Part shown: positions 32,026-40,244 of the stretch, piece after piece
Layout: the number at the start of each line of letters is the position of its first letter
How positions within the stretch are numbered: the stretch's first letter is position 1
From: Streptomyces sp. TRM49041
GTDB taxonomy: Bacteria > Actinomycetota > Actinomycetes > Streptomycetales > Streptomycetaceae
Reading direction: 5' to 3'
Assembly (NCBI RefSeq): GCF_008271805.1
Contig: NZ_VSRY01000152.1
Location: 310,001 to 374,000 of the forward strand
DNA length: 64,000 bases
The notes under the pieces: generated by a model
The model's input: the letters and a program-made list of their open reading frames with translations, nothing else
The model's database searches: none
What the model was told of the DNA's origin: nothing
Position numbers and translations under genes: made by a program

Positions 32026-33141
32026 TCAGACCGCCCGGTACGCCACCGGGGCGCCGCCCGGGGCGGGTTCGGCGAGGCCGCGCCTCACCAGGTGCCGCAG
32101 ATGGGCCTCGGCCTCGGCGACGGCGATGTTGCGGGAGCCGTACGGGATGTCGACCCAGGGGCGGTTCCACTCCATGCGCTCGGCGAGCTGCCAGGGGGTG
32201 AGCGGCGCGGCGGCGAGGAGGGCGAGCAGGGCGGTCAGGCGGGCCTCGTGGTGGGCGAGGAGCTCCCGGACGCGGGCGGCGGCGCCGGGGAAGGCGTGCT
32301 GGTGGGCGGGGAGCACCTCGGCGACCCCGAGGCGGCCGATCCGCTCCAGGGAGTCGAGGTAGTCGCCGAGGGGGTCCCCCCTGCCCGAGCGAGGTCGGGA
32401 GCTCGCGGGTGGGTCGCTGCCCTCCCCCTCGTCGTCGGGGTCCTCGTACAGGCCGATGTGCGGGGTGATGCCGGGCAGCAGGTGGTCACCGGAGAACAGC
32501 CGCCCGTGGCCGGGCCGCCCGGCCGGGTGCTCCTCCTCCAGGTGCAGGCAGACATGGCCGGGGGTGTGGCCGGGCGTCCAGACCGCGCGCAGTCGGCGGC
32601 CCGGCAGGTCGAGGAGCTCGCCCGGGACGATGTCGCGGTCGGGCAGTGCGGGCCGCGTCCAGGGCAGCGGGTCGGTGCGGTCGGCCGCGCGCGGGGGTTC
32701 CCCCTGCTTGGGCGCGGCCGAGGGTCCGGGGGATGTGCGGAGCGGGGCTGTGTGGGAGTCCGGCGCGCCCGCGGCGGCCAGTTTCTCGGCCAGGTAGCCG
32801 AGCCAGGCGCCCGCCGGTGCGGACCGGGTGCGGCGTACGACGGCGGTGTCGGCCGGGTGGAGGGCGATCCACGCGCCGGACGCCTCGCGGACGCGGCCGC
32901 ACAGGCCGTGGTGGTCGGGGTGGTGGTGTGTGACGACGACGCCGTGGACGTCCGCGACGGAGGTGCCGAGCGCGGTGAGTCCCGCGGTGAGGGCGTCCCA
33001 GGAGGCGGGGTCGTCCCAGCCGGTGTCGACGAGGACGGGGCCGCGGTCGGTGTCGACGACGTGGACGAGGGTGTGGCCGAGTGGATTGTCCGGGATGGGG
33101 ACGGCGACGCTCCACACGCCTCCGCCGTGGTCGGTCGTCAT
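32026..33141 (-). CDS. Metallo-beta-lactamase-fold hydrolase
   Basis: The 371-residue protein has the MBL zinc motif THHHPDHHG, then GHTPGHVCLHL and LFSGDHLLPG, plus a helical C-terminus (LTPWQLAERMEW, HLRHLVRRGLAEP) like that of glyoxalase-II or LACTB2-type enzymes. It is expected to hydrolyse thioesters or lactones, perhaps acyl-CoA. Two interspersed repeat elements (32369-32410 and 32692-32733) lie inside the gene in frame and give Pro/Gly/Arg inserts. The ATG at 33141 is divergent from an aldehyde dehydrogenase across a KstR-type site. Confidence 0.85.
   Translation of the reverse strand: MTTDHGGGVWSVAVPIPDNPLGHTLVHVVDTDRGPVLVDTGWDDPASWDALTAGLTALGTSVADVHGVVVTHHHPDHHGLCGRVREASGAWIALHPADTAVVRRTRSAPAGAWLGYLAEKLAAAGAPDSHTAPLRTSPGPSAAPKQGEPPRAADRTDPLPWTRPALPDRDIVPGELLDLPGRRLRAVWTPGHTPGHVCLHLEEEHPAGRPGHGRLFSGDHLLPGITPHIGLYEDPDDEGEGSDPPASSRPRSGRGDPLGDYLDSLERIGRLGVAEVLPAHQHAFPGAAARVRELLAHHEARLTALLALLAAAPLTPWQLAERMEWNRPWVDIPYGSRNIAVAEAEAHLRHLVRRGLAEPAPGGAPVAYRAV
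32369..32410 (+). repeat. Interspersed GGGGGTCCCCCC element (copy 2, in frame inside MBL gene)
   Basis: The 42-base element GGGGGTCCCCCC...CGAGCGAGG...TCGGGAG lies inside the MBL-fold gene and encodes part of the surface insert SSRPRSGRGDP. It is related to the copies at 20964 and 36021. Confidence 0.65.
32692..32733 (+). repeat. Interspersed GGGGGTTCCCCC element (copy 3, in frame inside MBL gene)
   Basis: A second diverged copy in the same gene (GGGGGTTCCCCCTGCTTGGG...GGGGGA) encodes the insert SPGPSAAPKQGEPP. Two independent in-frame copies in one gene are notable. Confidence 0.6.
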
Positions 33142-33196
33142 GAGCGCTCATCTCCCCCGGGAGGTACTGCGGTTCACGGCCATTGCCCACTATAAC

Positions 33197-33210
33197 TAGA
33201 ACTGGTATCA
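33197..33210. promoter_or_regulatory. KstR-type operator between MBL hydrolase and aldehyde dehydrogenase
   Basis: TAGAACTGGTATCA fits TnnAACnnGTTnnA with one change (GTA for GTT). It sits in a larger symmetric AGAACTG-GTAT-CAGTTCT (33199-33216) with perfect 7-bp arms, in the 115-base gap between two divergent genes. Confidence 0.7.
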
Positions 33211-33256
33211 GTTCTGATAAGGCGTCAGAAACTGTGGGGACTCGGAGGCGGCGGCC

Positions 33257-34717
33257 ATGGCCGGACTGGTGGAGCACGGCACCCTGTTCGTCGGAGGGAG
33301 GTTCGCCGAACCCGTCGGCGACGAGGTCATCGAGGTGGTCTCGCCGCACTCCGAGGAGGTCGTCGGCCGAGTGCCGCACGCCTCCCGCGCGGACGTCGAC
33401 CGCGCCGTCGCCGCCGCGCGCCGCGCCTTCGACGAGGGGCCGTGGCCGCGGCTGCCGCTGGACGAGCGGATCGCGGTCGTCACCCGGATCAAGGACGGCG
33501 TCGCTGCCCGGTACGAGGAGATCGCCCGCTCCATCAGCGCGCAGAACGGCTCCCCGTACTCCTTCAGCGTCATGGGCCAGGCGCTCGCCTCGACCCTGGT
33601 GTGGGAGGCGGCGATCACCGTCGCCCGTGACTTCCCGTACGAGACCCGGCGCACCGGCATCCTCGGCCCGATCCTCGTGCGCCGGGAACCGGTCGGCGTG
33701 GCCGCGGCGATCGTGCCGTGGAACGTCCCGCAGTTCACCGCCGCCGCGAAGCTCGCGCCCGCGCTGCTCGCCGGATGCACGGCCGTGCTGAAGCCGGCGC
33801 CGGAGACCCCGCTCGACGCGTACATCCTCGCGGAGATCGTCCAGGAGGCGGGGCTCCCGGAAGGCGTCCTGTCGATCCTCCCGGCGGGCCGCGAGACCGG
33901 CGAGTACCTGGTCGGGCACCCGGGCGTCGACAAGGTGTCGTTCACCGGCTCCGTCGCGGCCGGCAGGCGCGTCATGGAGGTCGCGTCCCGCAACCTCACC
34001 CGGGTCACCCTGGAGCTCGGCGGCAAGTCGGCCGCCGTGCTGCTGCCCGACGCGGACCTGGAGGCGGCGGTCGCCGGGATCGTGCCGAACGCCTGGATGA
34101 ACAACGGCCAGGCGTGCGTGGCCCAGACCCGCGTCCTCGTACCCCGCTCGCGGTACGACGAGACGGCCGAGGCGTTCACGGCCGCGGCCTCCGCCCTCGT
34201 CGTCGGCGACCCGCTGGACCCCGCCACCCAGGTCGGCCCGCTCGTCGCCCACCGCCAGCAGCGGCGCGCCCTCGACTACATCGGTATCGGCCGGAAGGAG
34301 GGCGCCGAGCTCCTCACGGGCGGCGGCCGCCCACCGGGCCTGGAGCGCGGCTGGTACGTCGAGCCGACCCTCTTCGGCGGCGTCGACAACGGCATGCGGA
34401 TCGCCCGCGAGGAGATCTTCGGCCCGGTCGTCTGCCTCCTCCCGTACGGCGACGAGGCCGAGGCGCTGCGCATCGCGAACGACTCGGAGTACGGCCTGAG
34501 CGGCAGCGTGTGGACGTCCGACACCGAGCACGGCATCGACTTCGCGCGCCATGTCAGGACCGGCTCGTTCAACGTCAACACGTTCAGTCTGGACATGCTC
34601 GGCCCGTTCGGCGGCTACAAGAACTCCGGCCTCGGCCGCGAGTTCGGCCCCGAGGGGTACGGCGAGTACCTGGAGCACAAGACGATCCACCTCCCGGCCG
34701 GGCACGGGGTGGAGTGA
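33257..34717 (+). CDS. NAD(P)+-dependent aldehyde dehydrogenase
   Basis: The 486-residue ALDH begins at ATG 33257 with GGAGG upstream. It shows the cofactor-binding AAIVPWNVPQF, the glutamate motif LELGGKSAAVLLPDADL and the catalytic cysteine in NNGQACVAQTRVLV, then the EEIFGPVV motif. It oxidises an aldehyde to a carboxylate. It is coupled to a ferredoxin gene (one-base overlap) and lies under a KstR-type site, so it may oxidise a P450-derived terminal aldehyde of a sterol or branched chain. Substrate specificity is inferred, not proven. Confidence 0.88.
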   Translation: MAGLVEHGTLFVGGRFAEPVGDEVIEVVSPHSEEVVGRVPHASRADVDRAVAAARRAFDEGPWPRLPLDERIAVVTRIKDGVAARYEEIARSISAQNGSPYSFSVMGQALASTLVWEAAITVARDFPYETRRTGILGPILVRREPVGVAAAIVPWNVPQFTAAAKLAPALLAGCTAVLKPAPETPLDAYILAEIVQEAGLPEGVLSILPAGRETGEYLVGHPGVDKVSFTGSVAAGRRVMEVASRNLTRVTLELGGKSAAVLLPDADLEAAVAGIVPNAWMNNGQACVAQTRVLVPRSRYDETAEAFTAAASALVVGDPLDPATQVGPLVAHRQQRRALDYIGIGRKEGAELLTGGGRPPGLERGWYVEPTLFGGVDNGMRIAREEIFGPVVCLLPYGDEAEALRIANDSEYGLSGSVWTSDTEHGIDFARHVRTGSFNVNTFSLDMLGPFGGYKNSGLGREFGPEGYGEYLEHKTIHLPAGHGVE

Positions 34718-34947
34718 TGGGCGACCGCTGGCACATCGAGGTCGACCGGGCCCTCTGCATCGGCTCCGGCATGTGCGTCCACCACGCGCCCGACGGCTTC
34801 GCCCTGGACACCGCCCGCCAGTCCCGGCCCCGGCCCGCCGAGACGGACCCGGACGCCCGTGTCCTGGCGGCGGCGGAGGGCTGCCCCGTGGAGGCGATCA
34901 CGATCACGCTGCACGGCACCGGCCAAGTCGTCTTCCCGGCCGACTGA
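34717..34947 (+). CDS. Single-cluster [3Fe-4S]-type ferredoxin
   Basis: The 76-residue protein begins at ATG 34717 overlapping the ALDH stop (TGATG). It carries ALCIGSGMCVHHAPDGF and AEGCPVEAI: three cluster cysteines with the second position of the usual four replaced, as in 3Fe-4S ferredoxins that serve P450s. It likely shuttles electrons to the P450 encoded at 22368-23642 or another regulon P450. The ALDH/ferredoxin pairing is common in actinobacterial P450 pathways. Confidence 0.85.
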   Translation: MGDRWHIEVDRALCIGSGMCVHHAPDGFALDTARQSRPRPAETDPDARVLAAAEGCPVEAITITLHGTGQVVFPAD

Positions 34948-34961
34948 CGCGGCCGCGTCAG
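34944..34961. terminator. 18-base perfect palindrome at the ferredoxin stop
   Basis: CTGACGCGGCCGCGTCAG overlaps the TGA stop of the ferredoxin gene and lies between converging genes. It may be a short terminator or a regulatory site. A stem of at most 7 bp with a small loop makes it a modest terminator. Confidence 0.4.
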
Positions 34962-35002
34962 TGCCGCCCGCGTTCAGGGGATGTCGCCGGGGGTTCAGTC
35001 GT

Positions 35003-35590
35003 TCAGTCGATCAGCCGGCAGGCCGTCTCGATGTCGACCCTGACCTGGGCGATCGACGCCCGCCCCGACAGCCAGGTGATCAGTGCCGAGTGCCAGGTGT
35101 GCTCGATCACCCGGACGGCGGACAACTGCTCCGGCGTCGGGTGCTCCAGACCCATCGCGTCCAGGATGATCGCCGTGGTCTGCCGCGAGACGGTGTCCAC
35201 CTCCGCGCTCACGCTCCGGTCGGCGAACGTCAGCGCCCTGACCATCGCGTCCGCCAGCTGCGGCTCCCGCTGCAGGGCGCGGAACGCCCGCATCAGCGTC
35301 TCGGCGACCCGCTCCGCCGCCGTCTCCCCGGCCGGGGGCCGTTTGCGCAGCGTCGAGTGGAGGCCGTCCAGCTGGTCCTGCATGGTCGCGACCAGCAGAT
35401 GGACCTTGGAGGGGAAGTACCGGTACAGCGTGCCCAGCGCGACCTCGGCCGCCTCCGCGACCTCCCGCATCTGGACCGCGTCGAAGCCACCGCGGCTCGC
35501 CAGCTGCGCGCTGGCGTGGAGGATACGGCGGCGCCGCGCCTCCTGCCGTTCGGTCAGGGGCGGCGAGCCCGGCCTGCCTTCCACTCTCAT
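35003..35590 (-). CDS. kstR: KstR-like TetR-family repressor
   Basis: The 195-residue protein has an N-terminal TetR HTH: RRRRILHASAQLASRGGFDAVQM, then EVAEAAEVALGTLYRYFPSKVHLLV. These agree closely with Mycobacterium KstR (RILDAT...ASKGGYEAVQMRAVADRADVAVGTLYRYFPSKVHLLV as I recall). KstR represses cholesterol catabolic genes and is released by a sterol-derived CoA thioester. The ligand domain includes FADRSVSAEVD and IARVISD-like VRVIEHTW. A perfect KstR consensus site (35739-35752) lies upstream, and three related sites lie before likely target genes, so autoregulation and regulon control are expected. Confidence 0.85.
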   Translation of the reverse strand: MRVEGRPGSPPLTERQEARRRRILHASAQLASRGGFDAVQMREVAEAAEVALGTLYRYFPSKVHLLVATMQDQLDGLHSTLRKRPPAGETAAERVAETLMRAFRALQREPQLADAMVRALTFADRSVSAEVDTVSRQTTAIILDAMGLEHPTPEQLSAVRVIEHTWHSALITWLSGRASIAQVRVDIETACRLID

Positions 35591-35738
35591 AGGTCCCCGT
35601 CGTTACGTGCCGTACCTGTGGTGCGCGTCAGTATGGCCGGGCCTCCGCCGTGGCGCGAATCACCTGCTCCGGCCCTTACAGCCGCGCTACCTGCCGGTAG
35701 ATTCGATGCTCCTCCGCGCGATCAAGAACGATCAACTC

Positions 35739-35752
35739 TGAAACTTGTTCTA
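35739..35752. promoter_or_regulatory. KstR-type operator upstream of the repressor
   Basis: TGAAACTTGTTCTA matches TnnAACnnGTTnnA at all eight fixed positions. It lies between kstR and the divergent glycosyltransferase, 149 bases from the kstR start and 55 from the glycosyltransferase start, so it may serve autoregulation or either gene. Confidence 0.65.
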
Positions 35753-35806
35753 GATTAGCGCGACCGGTTACGCTCCGCCGAAACGCAGGGATGGAAGGGG
35801 CCGCGA

Positions 35807-37153
35807 GTGACCGCTGAGGCCATAGCGACAGGCCCCCGTGCGGGCACGGCAGCCACCGGCGAGCGCCCGCTGCGCATCGCCCTCCTCACGTACAAGGGCA
35901 ACCCGTTCTGCGGCGGACAGGGCGTCTACGTACGCCACCTCTCCCGCGAACTCGCCCGGCTCGGGCACAGCGTCGAGGTGATCGGCTCCCAGCCGTACCC
36001 CGTCCTCGACACGGTCGGCGGTGGGGGCACCTCCCGGACGGAGTCCGGGGGAGTCACGCTCACCGAGCTGCCCAGCCTCGACCTCTACCGGCAGCCCGAC
36101 CCGTTCCGCACCCCCGGGCGCGGGGAGTACCGCGACTGGGTCGACGCCCTGGAGGTCGCCACCATGTGGACCGGCGGCTTCCCCGAGCCGCTCACCTTCT
36201 CCCTGCGCGCCCGCCGTCTCCTCGCGGCCCGCCGGGGCGACTTCGACGTCGTCCACGACAACCAGACCCTCGGCTACGGCCTGCTGGCGCCGCTCGGCGC
36301 ACCCCTCGTCACCACGATCCACCACCCGATCACCGTCGACCGGCAGCTGGAGCTGGACGCCGCGACGAGCTGGAAGCGCCGCGCCTCCGTGCGCCGCTGG
36401 TACGCGTTCACACGCATGCAGAAGCGCGTCGCCCGCCGCCTGCCCTCCGTCGTCACCGTCTCCGGCTCGTCCCGTCAGGAGATCGTCGACCACCTCGGCG
36501 TACGCCCCGAGCGCGTCCATGTCGTCCCCATCGGCGCCGACACCGACCTGTGGTCGCCCGGCCCGGCGGTCGCCGAGGTGCCCGGCCGGATCGTGACCAC
36601 GTCCAGCGCCGACGTCCCCCTCAAGGGCCTCGTGTACCTCATAGAGGCGCTCGCCAAGCTGCGCACCGAGGTCCCCGACGCCCATCTCGTCGTCGTCGGC
36701 CGGCGCGCCGAGGACGGCCCCGTCGCCCGCGCCATCGAACGGTACGGGCTCGACGGCGCCGTCCAGTTCGTCAAGGGCATCAGCGACACCGAGCTCGTCG
36801 ACCTCGTCCGCGGCGCCCAGGTCGCCTGCGTACCGTCCCTGTACGAGGGGTTCTCGCTGCCCGCCGCCGAGGCCATGGCCACCGGCACGCCCCTCGTCGC
36901 CACGACGGGCGGCGCCATACCGGAGGTCGCGGGGCCGGACGGCGAGACCTGCCTGGCCGTCCCGCCCGGCGACGCCGGCGCCCTGGCCGTGGCGCTGGGC
37001 CGCCTGCTGGGCACCGGGGGCGAGGAACTGCGCGCCCGGCTCGGCGCCGCTGGCCGCGCCCGGGTCCTGGACCGGTTCACCTGGGCCCGCGCCGCCCAGG
37101 GCACGGCCGACCGCTACCGCGAGGCCATCGCCGCCCGGGGAGCACGCCGATGA
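35807..37153 (+). CDS. GT4-family glycosyltransferase
   Basis: The 448-residue enzyme begins at GTG 35807 with GGAAGGGG upstream. The N-terminal domain has FCGGQGVYVRHLSRELARLGH, the C-terminal domain has PIGADTDLW and the GT4 signature SLYEGFSLPAAEAMATGTPLV with GAIPEVAG. It transfers a sugar from an NDP donor, probably to a lipid or cell-surface acceptor. An in-frame interspersed repeat (36021-36055) inserts GGGGTSRTESGG-type residues near position 72. It is followed by a methyltransferase and a six-hairpin protein gene. Confidence 0.85.
   Translation: MTAEAIATGPRAGTAATGERPLRIALLTYKGNPFCGGQGVYVRHLSRELARLGHSVEVIGSQPYPVLDTVGGGGTSRTESGGVTLTELPSLDLYRQPDPFRTPGRGEYRDWVDALEVATMWTGGFPEPLTFSLRARRLLAARRGDFDVVHDNQTLGYGLLAPLGAPLVTTIHHPITVDRQLELDAATSWKRRASVRRWYAFTRMQKRVARRLPSVVTVSGSSRQEIVDHLGVRPERVHVVPIGADTDLWSPGPAVAEVPGRIVTTSSADVPLKGLVYLIEALAKLRTEVPDAHLVVVGRRAEDGPVARAIERYGLDGAVQFVKGISDTELVDLVRGAQVACVPSLYEGFSLPAAEAMATGTPLVATTGGAIPEVAGPDGETCLAVPPGDAGALAVALGRLLGTGGEELRARLGAAGRARVLDRFTWARAAQGTADRYREAIAARGARR
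36021..36055 (+). repeat. Interspersed GTGGGGGCACC...CCGGGGGAG element (copy 4, in frame inside glycosyltransferase)
   Basis: A 35-base element with a GGGGGCACCTCCC head, a CGGACGGAGTCCG inverted repeat and a GGGGGAG end is related to copies at 20964 and 32369. It adds glycines and threonines to the glycosyltransferase. Confidence 0.55.
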
Positions 37154-37211
37154 CGACCACCCCCCTCGCAACCCCGTCCCTCTCCACGGACCGTGAAAGC
37201 AGGCCCCGCAC

Positions 37212-37946
37212 GTGCTGACCGTCGACTTCACCCGCTTCCCGCTCGCCCCCGGCGACCGTGTGCTCGACCTGGGCTGCGGAGCGGGCCGGCACGCCTTCGA
37301 GTGCTACCGGCGCGGCGCACAGGTCGTCGCGCTGGACCAGAACGGCGAGGAGATCCGCGAGGTCGCCAAGTGGTTCGCCGCCATGAAGGAGGCGGGGGAG
37401 GCCCCGGCCGGCGCCACCGCCACCGCGATGGAGGGCGACGCGCTCAACCTGCCGTTCCCCGACGAGTCGTTCGACGTCGTCATCATCTCCGAGGTGATGG
37501 AGCACATCCCCGACGACAAGGGCGTCCTCGCGGAGATGGTGCGGGTCCTGAAGCCCGGCGGCCGGATCGCCGTCACCGTCCCGCGCTACGGCCCCGAGAA
37601 GGTCTGCTGGGCCCTCTCCGACGCCTACCACGAGGTCGAGGGCGGCCATATCCGCATCTACAAGGCGGACGAACTCCTCGGCAGGATCCGCCAGGCGGGC
37701 CTGAAGCCGTACGGCTCCCACCACGCGCACGCGCTGCACTCCCCGTACTGGTGGCTGAAGTGCGCGTTCGGCGTCGACAACGACAAGGCGCTGCCGGTCC
37801 GCGCGTACCACAAGCTGCTGGTCTGGGACATCATGAAGAAGCCCCTGGCCACGCGGGTCGCGGAACGGGCCCTGAATCCCGTCATGGGCAAGAGCTTCGT
37901 GGTGTACGCCACCAAGCCGCACCTTCCGGCGGGCGCCGCCAAGTGA
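37212..37946 (+). CDS. Class I SAM-dependent methyltransferase
   Basis: The 244-residue protein starts at GTG 37212. It has motif I VLDLGCGAGRHAFEC, an acidic motif (VVALDQNG), motif II/III region PFPDESFDVVIISEVMEHIPD and VRVLKPGGRIAVTVPRYG, all of the UbiE/methyltransf_11 type. The acceptor is unknown. It overlaps the next gene by four bases and follows a glycosyltransferase, so the trio may build or modify a surface glycan or a glycolipid. Confidence 0.85.
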   Translation: MLTVDFTRFPLAPGDRVLDLGCGAGRHAFECYRRGAQVVALDQNGEEIREVAKWFAAMKEAGEAPAGATATAMEGDALNLPFPDESFDVVIISEVMEHIPDDKGVLAEMVRVLKPGGRIAVTVPRYGPEKVCWALSDAYHEVEGGHIRIYKADELLGRIRQAGLKPYGSHHAHALHSPYWWLKCAFGVDNDKALPVRAYHKLLVWDIMKKPLATRVAERALNPVMGKSFVVYATKPHLPAGAAK

Positions 37947-39013
37947 CGTCGCCGGAGCGCACCGAACACCTCACCCTGCCCGGCGTCCTGACCGCCGAGC
38001 AGGCCGCCGAGACCGTCGCCGGCATCCTCGCCGCCCAGCGGGACAGCGGCGCCATCCCCTGGTTCCGCGGCCACCACCTCGACCCGTGGGACCACACCGA
38101 GGCCGCCATGGCCCTGGACGTCGCCGGGGAGTACGACGCGGCAGCCCGCGCCTACGCGTGGCTGGCCCGCCACCAGAACGCCGACGGCTCCTGGTACGCC
38201 GCCTACCACGACGGAGACGCCGACCGCCCGACGGACCTGAGCCGCGAGACCAACTTCTGCGCGTACATAGCCGTCGGCGTCTGGCACCACTACCTGACGA
38301 CGGGCGACGACGCGTTCCTGGACCGCATGTGGCCGGTCGTCTACGCGGCGGTCGAGTTCGTCCTCGGTCTCCAGCAGCCCGGCGGGGAGATCGGCTGGAA
38401 GCGGGAGCCGGACGGCACCCCGGTGACCGACGCCCTCCTGACGGGCAGCTCCTCCATCCACCAGGCGCTGCGCTGCGCCCTCGCCATCGCCGAGACCCGC
38501 GAGGAGCCGCAGCCCGACTGGGAGCTGGCGGCGGGCGCGCTGGCCCACGCCGTCGCCCACCACCCGGAGCGCTTCCTCGACAAGAACCGCTACTCCATGG
38601 ACTGGTACTACCCGGTTCTCGGCGGTGCCGTCACCGGCGCGGCCGCCAAGGAGCGCGTCGAGAGCCGCTGGGACGACTTCGTGGTCCCCGGCCTGGGCGT
38701 GCGGTGCGTCGTCCCCAACCCGTGGGTGACGGGCGGCGAGAGCTGCGAACTCGCCCTGACGCTCTGGGCGATGGGCGAGTCCGACCGGGCGGTGGACATC
38801 CTCCGCTCCATCGGCCACCTGCGCGCCGAGGGCGGCATGTACTGGACGGGCTACGTCTTCGAGGGCGACCGCGCGTTCTGGCCCGAGGAGCTCACCACCT
38901 GGACGGCGGGCTCGCTGCTGCTGGCGGTCGCCGCGCTGGGCGGCGACGAGGCGACGACGGCGGTGTTCGGCGGGGAGCGGCTGCCGAAGGGCCTGGCACC
39001 GGACTGCTGCTGA
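37943..39013 (+). CDS. Prenyltransferase/six-hairpin glycosidase-like protein
   Basis: The 356-residue protein starts at GTG 37943 (GTGA overlap). It is an all-helical alpha/alpha-toroid-like sequence with repeated aromatic units such as AYAWLARHQNADGSWYAAYHDGD, AVEFVLGLQQPGGEIGW and LTLWAMGESDRAVDIL. Actinobacterial homologues are usually annotated 'prenyltransferase' from the fold only. It lacks a clear DxDD or zinc Cys/His motif, so the enzymatic role is open; a glycan-processing role fits its neighbours. Confidence 0.75.
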   Translation: MTSPERTEHLTLPGVLTAEQAAETVAGILAAQRDSGAIPWFRGHHLDPWDHTEAAMALDVAGEYDAAARAYAWLARHQNADGSWYAAYHDGDADRPTDLSRETNFCAYIAVGVWHHYLTTGDDAFLDRMWPVVYAAVEFVLGLQQPGGEIGWKREPDGTPVTDALLTGSSSIHQALRCALAIAETREEPQPDWELAAGALAHAVAHHPERFLDKNRYSMDWYYPVLGGAVTGAAAKERVESRWDDFVVPGLGVRCVVPNPWVTGGESCELALTLWAMGESDRAVDILRSIGHLRAEGGMYWTGYVFEGDRAFWPEELTTWTAGSLLLAVAALGGDEATTAVFGGERLPKGLAPDCC

Positions 39014-39033
39014 AGCAGGCCGTGTCCGGCGGC

Positions 39034-40074
39034 TCACACCCGTCCCGGGGTGCCGGTCCCTGCCTGGCCGTTCAACTCGGCCAGCACGCGCAGCGTGTGC
39101 GGGTCCGGCGCGGTGACGAGGAGGTCCGTCACCGGGGTGGCCCGCCACGCCTCCAGCCGTTCGGCGATCCGCTCGCGCGGCCCGACGAGGGAGATCTCGT
39201 CGGCGAACGCGTCGGGCACGGCGAGCACGGCGTCACGCCGCCGCCCGGCGAGGAACAGCTCCTGTACGTGCCGGGCGGCCTCCTCGTACCCCATCCGCCC
39301 CATGAGCTCGGCATGGAAGTTCCGCGTGGCATGCCCCATGCCCCCGATGTAGAACCCGAGCATCGCCTTGACGGGCAGCAGTCCCTCGGCGACGTCGTCG
39401 CACACGCGGGCCCGCACGAGCGGTGCCACGACGAATCCCGGACGTGCGCCGGCCAGCGCCTCCGCGTACGTGCCCGCCCGGAACGGCGACCAGTACAACG
39501 GCAGCCAGCCGTCGGCGATCCGGACGGTCTGCGCGACGTTCTTGGGCCCCTCGGCGCCGAGCAGCACGGGGAGGTCGGCGCGGAGCGGGTGGGTGATGGA
39601 CTTGAGCGCCTTGCCGAGCCCGGTGGCGTCGGGCCCGGCGTACGGGTGCCGGTGGAACCGCCCGTCGACCGCGACGGGCCCCTCGCGGCGGAGCACCTGC
39701 CGGACCACGTCGACGTACTCGCGGGTCGCGGCGAGCGGTGACCGGGGGAAGGGGCGCCCGTACCACCCCTCCACCACCTGCGGCCCCGACAGCCCGAGGC
39801 CCAGCGCCATCCGGCCGCCCGAGAGGTGGTCCAGCGTCAGCGCGTGCATGGCGGTGGCCGTCGGGGCCCGCGCGGCCATCTGGGCCACGGCGGTGCCCAG
39901 GCGGATGCGGGTGGTGTGGGCGGCGATCCAGGCGAGCGGCGTGAAGGCGTCCGACCCCCAGGACTCCGCCGTCCACACGGACCCGTACCCCAGCCGCTCG
40001 GCCTCCCGGACAAGCTCCAGGTGCCCGGGGTCGGGCGCCCGACCCCAGTACCCGAGTGCGACCCCGAGCCGCAT
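39034..40074 (-). CDS. LLM-class F420-dependent oxidoreductase
   Basis: The 346-residue protein starts at ATG 40074 with CAGGAGG upstream. It is a luciferase-like TIM-barrel enzyme: GSVWTAESWGSDAFTPLAWIAAHTTRIRLGTAVAQM, then ALTLDHLSGGRMALGLGLSGPQVVEGWYG. These are typical of actinobacterial F420 LLM dehydrogenases. The substrate is not evident. A CTGACGG/ACGTCAG palindrome (40086-40100) lies directly upstream, related to that before the P450 gene, which suggests co-regulation. Confidence 0.85.
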   Translation of the reverse strand: MRLGVALGYWGRAPDPGHLELVREAERLGYGSVWTAESWGSDAFTPLAWIAAHTTRIRLGTAVAQMAARAPTATAMHALTLDHLSGGRMALGLGLSGPQVVEGWYGRPFPRSPLAATREYVDVVRQVLRREGPVAVDGRFHRHPYAGPDATGLGKALKSITHPLRADLPVLLGAEGPKNVAQTVRIADGWLPLYWSPFRAGTYAEALAGARPGFVVAPLVRARVCDDVAEGLLPVKAMLGFYIGGMGHATRNFHAELMGRMGYEEAARHVQELFLAGRRRDAVLAVPDAFADEISLVGPRERIAERLEAWRATPVTDLLVTAPDPHTLRVLAELNGQAGTGTPGRV

Positions 40075-40085
40075 ACGGCACCCTC

Positions 40086-40100
40086 CTGACGGAACGTCAG
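40086..40100. promoter_or_regulatory. CTGACGGAACGTCAG palindrome upstream of the LLM gene
   Basis: This 15-base near-palindrome (one inner mismatch) lies 12 bases upstream of the LLM start and matches the element before the P450 (CTGACGGCCCGTCAG) in 13 of 15 positions. Confidence 0.5.
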
Positions 40101-40173
40101 CCCGCTGGTTCGGGCCGGACTGTACGCCGACCTCCCGCCGTCCGGAAGGCCGTGGGCCGTCTCCGCGTGAAAC

Positions 40174-40213
40174 AGGCCCACCCGCCCGCCGGGAAGGCGT
40201 GGTGGGTGGGCCT
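40174..40213 (-). terminator. Terminator of the leftward membrane-protein gene
   Basis: AGGCCCACCCGCC and GGTGGGTGGGCCT form a 13-bp stem with one mismatch and a 14-base loop, downstream of the stop at 40245. Confidence 0.6.
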
Positions 40214-40244
40214 GGTGGTGGGGAGGCACGGCCTCCCGGTGGGG

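Noticed and set aside
33140..33151. ATGAGCGCTCAT palindrome covering the MBL start codon as an operator
   Set aside because: Twelve bases are short, it overlaps the start codon by chance of sequence, and a better operator candidate exists at 33197.
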